DNA of 20,107 nt from Pseudomonadota bacterium (GTDB lineage Bacteria > Pseudomonadota > Alphaproteobacteria > Rhizobiales > Rhizobiaceae), in assembly GCA_023399635.1 (NCBI GenBank), contig JAEWOP010000167.1, forward strand, positions 1-20,107, read 5' to 3'. Below are positions 15,584-20,107 of the stretch, one piece after another. Numbering within the stretch: position 1 is the first letter of the stretch; every line of letters begins with the position of its first letter. Both the position numbers and the translations under genes were made by a program. The notes under the pieces are model-generated. The model was not told the DNA's origin, ran no database searches, and saw only the letters and a program-made list of their open reading frames with translations.

Positions 15584-15611
15584 AGTGGACAAATTGTCCA
15601 CTATATGGACA
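15584..15611. promoter_or_regulatory. Candidate IclR-family operator: 19-bp palindrome plus extra half-site
   Basis: AGTGGACAA-A-TTGTCCACT at 15584-15602 is a perfect inverted repeat with 9-bp arms. A further TGGACA at 15606-15611 repeats the half-site exactly 20 bp after the one at 15586, i.e. on the same helical face. On the minus strand TATAGT (15600-15605), a five-of-six match to a -10 box, overlaps it, so the site could also autoregulate the IclR gene. Confidence 0.7.
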
Positions 15612-15667
15612 CGGTGGCGTGCTAGCTTTGGAGGAAGCTGCCCGCCTCACTGACACTGGGAGGTGGC

Positions 15668-15748
15668 ATGACTGCGACTGCATGGATTCGCGCGGGCAAT
15701 GAAGCCCGAGGCCCTGATCACCTTTCGCCAAGCACCTTTCGCACCTGA
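15668..15748 (+). CDS. Possible small leader ORF, 26 codons
   Basis: ATG at 15668 is preceded by GGGAGGTGGC, a good ribosome site. It encodes a 26-residue peptide starting MTATAWIRAGNEARG and ending at a TGA at 15748, 57 bases before the dehydrogenase start. I recognise no family. It has no regulatory-codon run or membrane segment and could be chance. Confidence 0.25.
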   Translation: MTATAWIRAGNEARGPDHLSPSTFRT

Positions 15749-15805
15749 TTGCCCGACCACCTCAGCACCGCGGCCTTCAGCACCAGCATTCTTCCGGGAG
15801 CCCAC

Positions 15806-16933
15806 ATGAATATCATCCAATACCTGACGACGATCCATTTCGGTGCAGGCGCAGTCTCCTCTCTCAGCCAGACCTTGGACGAGCTTGGCATCACCAAGCC
15901 CCTGGTCATCAGCGATCATGGCGTGAAGGCTGCAGGGCTTCTGGATGGTGCCGCAATGCAGGTCATTTCATCAGCTCCGGCATTCCTTGATGTCCCCACC
16001 AATCCCACCGAATCTGCCGTCCAGGAAGCATTGGTGACCTACCGGCAGCACGGCTGCAATGGCGTGGTGGCGATCGGTGGCGGCTCGCCCATCGATCTTG
16101 CCAAGGGCGTTGCCCTGCTTGCGACACATGAGGGGGAGTTGGAGCAATATGCCGCCATCCTTGGTGGCATACCCAAGATCACCAATGCAGTCGCGCCGCT
16201 GGTGGCCGTACCCACAACTGCCGGCACGGGATCGGAAGTCGGGCGGGCAGCCCTCATCACCTTGGACGATGGTCGCAAACTGGGCTTCATCAGCCCCTAC
16301 CTCATTCCTCGGCGCGCGATCTGCGATCCCGAGCTGACGCTGGGACTTCCTCCCGCACTCACCGCTGCAACGGGGCTGGATGCCCTGTCTCACTGCATCG
16401 AAACCTATCTGTCGCCACGCTACAATCCTCCGGCCGAGGCGATCGCCCTGGATGGCTTCGCGCGCATCTGGGAGGCCCTGCCAAAGGCCTACGCAAATGG
16501 AGCCGACTTAGCAGCCCGTACCGAGGTGATGATGGGAGCGTTGCAGGGCGGTTTGACCTTCCAGAAGGGGCTGGGCGCCGTTCACGCTCTCAGCCACGCA
16601 TTGGGCGGACTGAAGGAACTCAAGCTCCACCATGGCACCCTCAATGCGATATTGATGCCACCGGTCCTGCGGGCCAACGCCTCGCATGCGGCCACAGCCG
16701 ACAAGATCAGCAGGCTTGAGGCTGCTGCAGGGATCGCGGGCACGACGCTGGCAGATGCGCTTGACGACTTGAACCGCAAGCTCGGCGTGCCTGGCAAATT
16801 GTCCACCCTTGGCGTCACGCGGGACGTCTTTGCCTGGACATGCGAACGCGCGCTCGCTGACCACAGCCATCAAACCAATCCCCGCAATCTCACCGGCGCG
16901 GAATACGCGGAAATTCTCGAGAGCGTTATGTAA
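15806..16933 (+). CDS. Iron-containing (type III) alcohol dehydrogenase
   Basis: 375 residues. NAD(P)-binding features are GVVAIGGGSPIDLAKG (87-101) and PTTAGTGSE (136-144). Metal ligands expected in this family are present: Asp192 and His196 (GLDALSHCIE), His260 (KGLGAVHALSH) and His276 (LHHG). It reversibly oxidises an alcohol or hydroxy acid to the aldehyde or keto form in the cytoplasm. I chose the ATG at 15806 for its GGGAG ribosome site; the frame extends to 15749 without one. Its stop overlaps the next start (TAATG). Relatives include lactaldehyde/1,3-propanediol dehydrogenases and maleylacetate reductases; the substrate here is not determinable. Confidence 0.94.
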   Translation: MNIIQYLTTIHFGAGAVSSLSQTLDELGITKPLVISDHGVKAAGLLDGAAMQVISSAPAFLDVPTNPTESAVQEALVTYRQHGCNGVVAIGGGSPIDLAKGVALLATHEGELEQYAAILGGIPKITNAVAPLVAVPTTAGTGSEVGRAALITLDDGRKLGFISPYLIPRRAICDPELTLGLPPALTAATGLDALSHCIETYLSPRYNPPAEAIALDGFARIWEALPKAYANGADLAARTEVMMGALQGGLTFQKGLGAVHALSHALGGLKELKLHHGTLNAILMPPVLRANASHAATADKISRLEAAAGIAGTTLADALDDLNRKLGVPGKLSTLGVTRDVFAWTCERALADHSHQTNPRNLTGAEYAEILESVM

Positions 16934-17715
16934 TGGAGGCGGCTAAGCATACCGCAGGGGTACAGCAGAATAGACCCGTCGCGCTGGTCACCGGTGCAAG
17001 CCACGGCATTGGGGCTGCGACCGCAAGACTGCTGGCAGCCGAGGGCTTCGATGTCTGCGTGAACTTCCTGAGTGACGCAGATGCCGCCGCCAAAGTGGTG
17101 GCAGATTGCGAGGCTGCGGGTGCCCGAGCGGTCGCGGTGCGTGGTAATGTCGGCGATCGAGAGGACGTCAGACAGTTGTTTGCGAGATGTGACGAGACCC
17201 TCGGCCGCGTTTCCTGCCTCGTGAACAATGCCGGCATCATCGGGCGAGCTTGCCGTCTGGAGGAACTCCAGCCCGAAGAGCTCGAGAGAACGTTTGCGGT
17301 CAATACCTACGGCGTCGTCTATTGCACCCAGGAGGCGGCCCGACGCATGTCGACCCGCCACGGCGGAAATGGCGGAACGATCGTCAACATGTCCTCCCTT
17401 GCGGCAGCTCTGGGCAGCCCGAACGAGTACATCCACTACGCGGCTTCGAAGGGCGCGGTGGAAACGATAACGGCGGGGACAGGAAAGGAACTGGCGCCGG
17501 AGGGCATTCGGGTGAACGCCATCCGCGTCGGAACGACCAATACCCGGATCCACCTCGAAGGCGGAAACCCCGAGCGCCCGGCCAGGATTGCGGCACTGAC
17601 GCCGATGGGGCGCATCGCCGAGCCGGAGGATATCGCGCGCGCGGCCCTATGGCTCGCATCACCAGGTTCCGGTTTCATTACCGGTACCGTCATCACGGTC
17701 GCAGGAGGACTGTGA
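16933..17715 (+). CDS. Short-chain dehydrogenase/reductase (SDR)
   Basis: 260 residues of classical SDR. The Rossmann motif is TGASHGIG (20-27), with NNAG at 98-101, active-site Ser154/155 (VNMSSLA), Tyr169 and Lys173 (YAASK). The C-terminal segment FITGTVITVAGGL is standard. The usual Pro in the VNAIRPG motif is Val199 (VNAIRVG). It starts within the stop of the iron-alcohol dehydrogenase, so the two are translationally coupled and likely act on successive steps or the same metabolite. NAD(P) dependence is known for the family; the substrate is unknown. Confidence 0.93.
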   Translation: MEAAKHTAGVQQNRPVALVTGASHGIGAATARLLAAEGFDVCVNFLSDADAAAKVVADCEAAGARAVAVRGNVGDREDVRQLFARCDETLGRVSCLVNNAGIIGRACRLEELQPEELERTFAVNTYGVVYCTQEAARRMSTRHGGNGGTIVNMSSLAAALGSPNEYIHYAASKGAVETITAGTGKELAPEGIRVNAIRVGTTNTRIHLEGGNPERPARIAALTPMGRIAEPEDIARAALWLASPGSGFITGTVITVAGGL

Positions 17716-17826
17716 CGACGGGCAGTAGGCGCTAGACTGAGACCGATTCGGAGGAGGAACGACGAAACTGATGACATCGCTGACCTGACACGACACCATC
17801 ACTTGCAAAACTTTGGGAGGAACAAC

Positions 17827-18792
17827 ATGAAATTCGCAAAAGGTATCATTGCAGCTCTCTTGCTGTCGGCAACAGCAATGCCCGCATGGGCCGAATATCC
17901 CGATCGCCCCATCACTCTGCTGGTCGCCTGGGGTGCGGGCGGCGGCACCGACGCCGTTGCACGCGTTGTCGCCGTCGGTTTGGAGAAGGAGCTCGGACAG
18001 TCGGTCAACGTGGTCAACCGTACCGGTGGTTCCGGCGTCGTCGGTCACTCGGCCATGGCAGACGCGGAGCCCGATGGCTATACGCTTGGCCTTGCGACAA
18101 CAGAGGTTAACTTGATGCACTGGCTCGGGCTGACGGAGTTGGACTACAAGGTCTACACGCCGCTCGCCCTGATGAATCAGGATCCGGCCGGCGTGCAGGT
18201 ATCGGCCGATTCCGAATATCAGAACCTCGAAGAACTGCTGGAGGCGATCAAGACCTCGCAGCCCGGCACCTTCCGGGCGACAGGCAGCGGCCAGGGATCG
18301 AGCTGGCATGTGGCAATCGCCGGCCTGCTCAATGCCGAGGGCATCGACGCATCCACCGTCACCTGGGTACCAAGCGATGGGGCCGCAAGTGGTCTTCAGG
18401 AGCTGCTTTCGGGTGGAACCGAGATTGTACCGTCGTCACTTGTGGAAGCCCGCGCTCTCATCGAGGCAGGCCGCGTGAAGTCGCTTGCCTACATGAGCAA
18501 GGAACGCTCCAAGCTCTTCCCTGACGTGCCGACCCTGAAGGAGGAGACCGGTTCCGACTGGGAATTTGGCGCCTGGCGTGGCATCGTTGCCCCCAAGGGC
18601 CTCCCGGACGACATCCGCGACAAGCTGATCGCTGCCTTGGAGAAGGTCTACAACAGCGAGGAGTACAACCAGTTCCTGAGTGCACAGGGGTTTGGGGCGA
18701 ACTTCCTTCCCGGCGAGGAATTCGGTAACTTCATGGCGACCAACGACGTGAACTTCGGTGAAACGATGAAGGCGATCGGCCTGGCGAAGTAG
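17827..18792 (+). CDS. Tripartite tricarboxylate transporter (TTT) periplasmic binding protein, TctC/Bug family
   Basis: 321 residues. The signal peptide (1-22) ends PAWA before EYPDRPITLLVAWGAGGGTDAVAR, the signature TctC/Bug N-terminus with the AGGGTD ligand loop. Other family features are GSGVVGHSAMADAEPDGYTLGL and LAYMSKERSKLFPDVPTLKE. It binds a carboxylate-type solute in the periplasm for the TctAB membrane proteins. I chose the ATG at 17827 for the TTTGGGAGGAAC ribosome site; the frame runs back to 17803 without one. A 111-base gap separates it from the SDR gene, so an internal promoter is possible though none is clear. Confidence 0.95.
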   Translation: MKFAKGIIAALLLSATAMPAWAEYPDRPITLLVAWGAGGGTDAVARVVAVGLEKELGQSVNVVNRTGGSGVVGHSAMADAEPDGYTLGLATTEVNLMHWLGLTELDYKVYTPLALMNQDPAGVQVSADSEYQNLEELLEAIKTSQPGTFRATGSGQGSSWHVAIAGLLNAEGIDASTVTWVPSDGAASGLQELLSGGTEIVPSSLVEARALIEAGRVKSLAYMSKERSKLFPDVPTLKEETGSDWEFGAWRGIVAPKGLPDDIRDKLIAALEKVYNSEEYNQFLSAQGFGANFLPGEEFGNFMATNDVNFGETMKAIGLAK

Positions 18793-18805
18793 CCGCAATG
18801 AGCTA

Positions 18806-18839
18806 TCAGGCAGGCCCGGGTAGTTCCGGGCCTGCCTGA
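18806..18839 (+). repeat. Strong intercistronic hairpin after TctC
   Basis: TCAGGCAGGCCCGG (18806-18819) and CCGGGCCTGCCTGA (18826-18839) make a perfect 14-pair GC-rich stem with a 6-base loop, starting 13 bases after the TctC stop. No U-tract follows (CCATCATC). It probably stabilises the binding-protein message or partly terminates, lowering TctBA expression relative to TctC. Confidence 0.82.
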
Positions 18840-18861
18840 CCATCATCAATCAGGTGCTCTT

Positions 18862-19332
18862 ATGCGATTCAGCGATACCACGCTTGGTGCAATCTTCCTT
18901 CTCGCAGGCATTTCACTCGCCTGGCATTCCTTCAATCTCCCCGCTATTCCGGGCCAGAACTATGGTGCAGCCACTTTTCCGCTCCTTATTGCGATGGGGC
19001 TCATCGGCTGCTCCGCCCGCCTGCTGTACACCGGCATCAGTCAAGGAGATCAGCCTGCGATGTTCCTCTCGCACGAGGTGAGGAACCCGCGCAGGCTCGC
19101 CGGTGTCGTGGCAACACTGCTTCTCATCCTCTTCTACATCTTCTTCGTGCAGATCCTGGGATTCATCCCGACAGCGATCATCATAACGCTCTCCATGTTC
19201 CTGATCTTGAAGGTACCCCCTGCCAAGGCGGCTATCCTGGCGATCCTCGCAGCCTTCGTCTGTGACTTCATTTTCAGGACGATGCTGCTCGTTCCCCTGC
19301 CGTTCGGGATTGTCCCGCGGCTTCCCTGGTAG
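18862..19332 (+). CDS. TTT transporter small membrane subunit, TctB family
   Basis: 156 residues with about four membrane segments (LGAIFLLAGISLAWHSF; FPLLIAMGLIGCSARLLY; VVATLLLILFYIFFVQILGF; TAIIITLSMFLIL and a further C-terminal stretch). The IPGQNYGAATFP stretch after the first helix is typical of TctB. This is the small, poorly conserved inner-membrane subunit of the TTT carrier. The position between TctC and TctA settles the assignment. The ribosome site is weak (CAGGTG). Confidence 0.9.
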   Translation: MRFSDTTLGAIFLLAGISLAWHSFNLPAIPGQNYGAATFPLLIAMGLIGCSARLLYTGISQGDQPAMFLSHEVRNPRRLAGVVATLLLILFYIFFVQILGFIPTAIIITLSMFLILKVPPAKAAILAILAAFVCDFIFRTMLLVPLPFGIVPRLPW

Positions 19333-19342
19333 GAGAAAAGAG

Positions 19343-20107
19343 ATGGACGTCATCCTTCAAGCCGTCGGGCTGGTGGCAACCGGTAATGTCATGCTCACGA
19401 TTATCGCCGCGTCGATGTTCGGGCTTTTTGTCGGAGCAGTACCGGGCTTGACTGCCACCATGGCCACCGCCCTGCTTGTCCCCCTGACATTCTTCATGGA
19501 ACCGGTAGCCGCCGTTGGCGCGATCGTCGCTTGTTCGGCTATGGCGATCTTTGCAGGCGATATTCCAGGAGCTTTGCTCCGTATACCCGGCACACCCGCC
19601 TCTGCGGCCTATGTCGAAGATACCTATAAACTTACCCAGAAAGGGCAGGCAGAACTTGGCCTCGGGGCTTGCGTTCTCTTCTCCGCCCTCGGCGGGCTTT
19701 TCGGCACGATCGTCCTGATCTTCGCTGCACCTTCGCTGGCCGAGTTTGCCGTGAAGTTCTCATCGCCCGAGTATTTCTGGGTTGCACTCCTTGGCTTGAC
19801 CTGCGCAGTTTTCATGGGGACATCGAGTCCGGCCAAGGGGCTCCTCAGCCTGTTTATCGGCCTCACGATCGCATCCGTCGGCCTGAACAACCCCGCTGGC
19901 GTTCCGCGGCTGACCTTCGGCTCGACCGAGATGTTGGCCGGCATCGACTTCATTCCAGTGATGATCGGCATCTTCGCCATCTCCGAGATCCTCCGGAACG
20001 CCTCGATCGGCATGGCCTCCCAGCCGGTGCCGCAGGTCGGGATCGGCAACCCGCTCCGGGGCTGGGTGCCGCTCTTCCGCAAGTACTGGCCCCAGCAGGT
20101 CCAGGGC
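19343..20107 (+). CDS. TTT transporter large membrane subunit, TctA family (3' end outside window)
   Basis: The frame is open from the ATG at 19343 to the window end (255 codons of an expected roughly 500). An AGGAGAAAAGAG ribosome site precedes it. The N-terminus has the TctA signature FGLFVGAVPGLTATMA and ALLVPLTF, then GDIPGALLRIPGTPASAA, followed by several membrane segments. It forms the transport channel with TctB and starts 10 bases after the TctB stop. Confidence 0.94.
   Translation, partial: MDVILQAVGLVATGNVMLTIIAASMFGLFVGAVPGLTATMATALLVPLTFFMEPVAAVGAIVACSAMAIFAGDIPGALLRIPGTPASAAYVEDTYKLTQKGQAELGLGACVLFSALGGLFGTIVLIFAAPSLAEFAVKFSSPEYFWVALLGLTCAVFMGTSSPAKGLLSLFIGLTIASVGLNNPAGVPRLTFGSTEMLAGIDFIPVMIGIFAISEILRNASIGMASQPVPQVGIGNPLRGWVPLFRKYWPQQVQG

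Larger units (their letters stand above)
15434..15805. other. Intergenic divergent region (IclR gene / dehydrogenase operon)
   Basis: This 372-base region lacks a conventional gene. It contains the palindromic IclR operator candidate (15584-15611) and a possible 26-codon leader ORF (15668-15748). A TTGACA box lies at 15553-15558 with no acceptable -10 at 16-18 bases. A TATAGT box on the minus strand (15600-15605) overlaps the operator. No further repeats of note were seen. Confidence 0.6.

Overview
The window looks like chromosome or megaplasmid DNA from an alphaproteobacterium, most likely a Rhizobiales/Rhizobiaceae-type organism. This is inferred from the high GC content, the pqqABCDE order, a ThuA/ThuB-like pair beside a sugar ABC transporter, and the density of ABC and TTT uptake systems. 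I found no rRNA, tRNA, CRISPR array, phage gene or insertion sequence. Nearly all of it is catabolic and uptake genes in tidy operons.

Region 1 (1-3505, minus strand) is an accessory operon of PQQ-dependent alcohol oxidation. In transcription order it holds a periplasmic substrate-binding-like protein, an exported YVTN beta-propeller, a small exported cupredoxin-like protein with a poly-aspartate tract, and an ABC ATPase cut by the window edge. A divergent promoter region of about 215 bp separates it from region 2 (3506-6798, plus strand), a complete PQQ cofactor operon pqqA-B-C-D-E. The short pqqA gene (31 codons) is followed by two hairpins before pqqB. From pqqB to pqqE every junction is a 4-base overlap. 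Together the regions suggest synthesis of PQQ for a periplasmic quinoprotein dehydrogenase whose own gene is outside the window.

Region 3 (6926-14392) is a carbohydrate module arranged like the rhizobial thu (trehalose/disaccharide) locus. On the minus strand are a binding protein, two MalF/MalG-type permeases and a MalK/UgpC-type ATPase. Divergent on the plus strand are a ROK-family regulator, a Gfo/Idh/MocA (ThuB-like) dehydrogenase and a ThuA-domain protein. The dehydrogenase is broken by an apparent one-base insertion in a run of five C's, so it is either a pseudogene or a sequencing error.

Region 4 (14393-14584) is a short convergent gap with unusually many small inverted repeats. Region 5 (14585-20107) has an IclR-family regulator on the minus strand. 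Divergent from it is a likely single plus-strand operon: iron-containing alcohol dehydrogenase, short-chain dehydrogenase, and a tripartite tricarboxylate transporter (TctC, TctB, and TctA cut by the window end). A 19-bp perfect palindrome with an extra half-site lies between the divergent genes and is the obvious IclR operator candidate. The substrate is not evident.

A theme shared by three operons is a strong GC-rich hairpin without a U-tract just after the gene whose product is needed in excess: after pqqA, after the sugar binding protein, and after TctC. I saw no spectacular new system. The best leads are the copper-ligand-less cupredoxin-like protein, the ADH-SDR-TTT module with its operator, the hairpin-rich convergent gap, and the frameshifted dehydrogenase.
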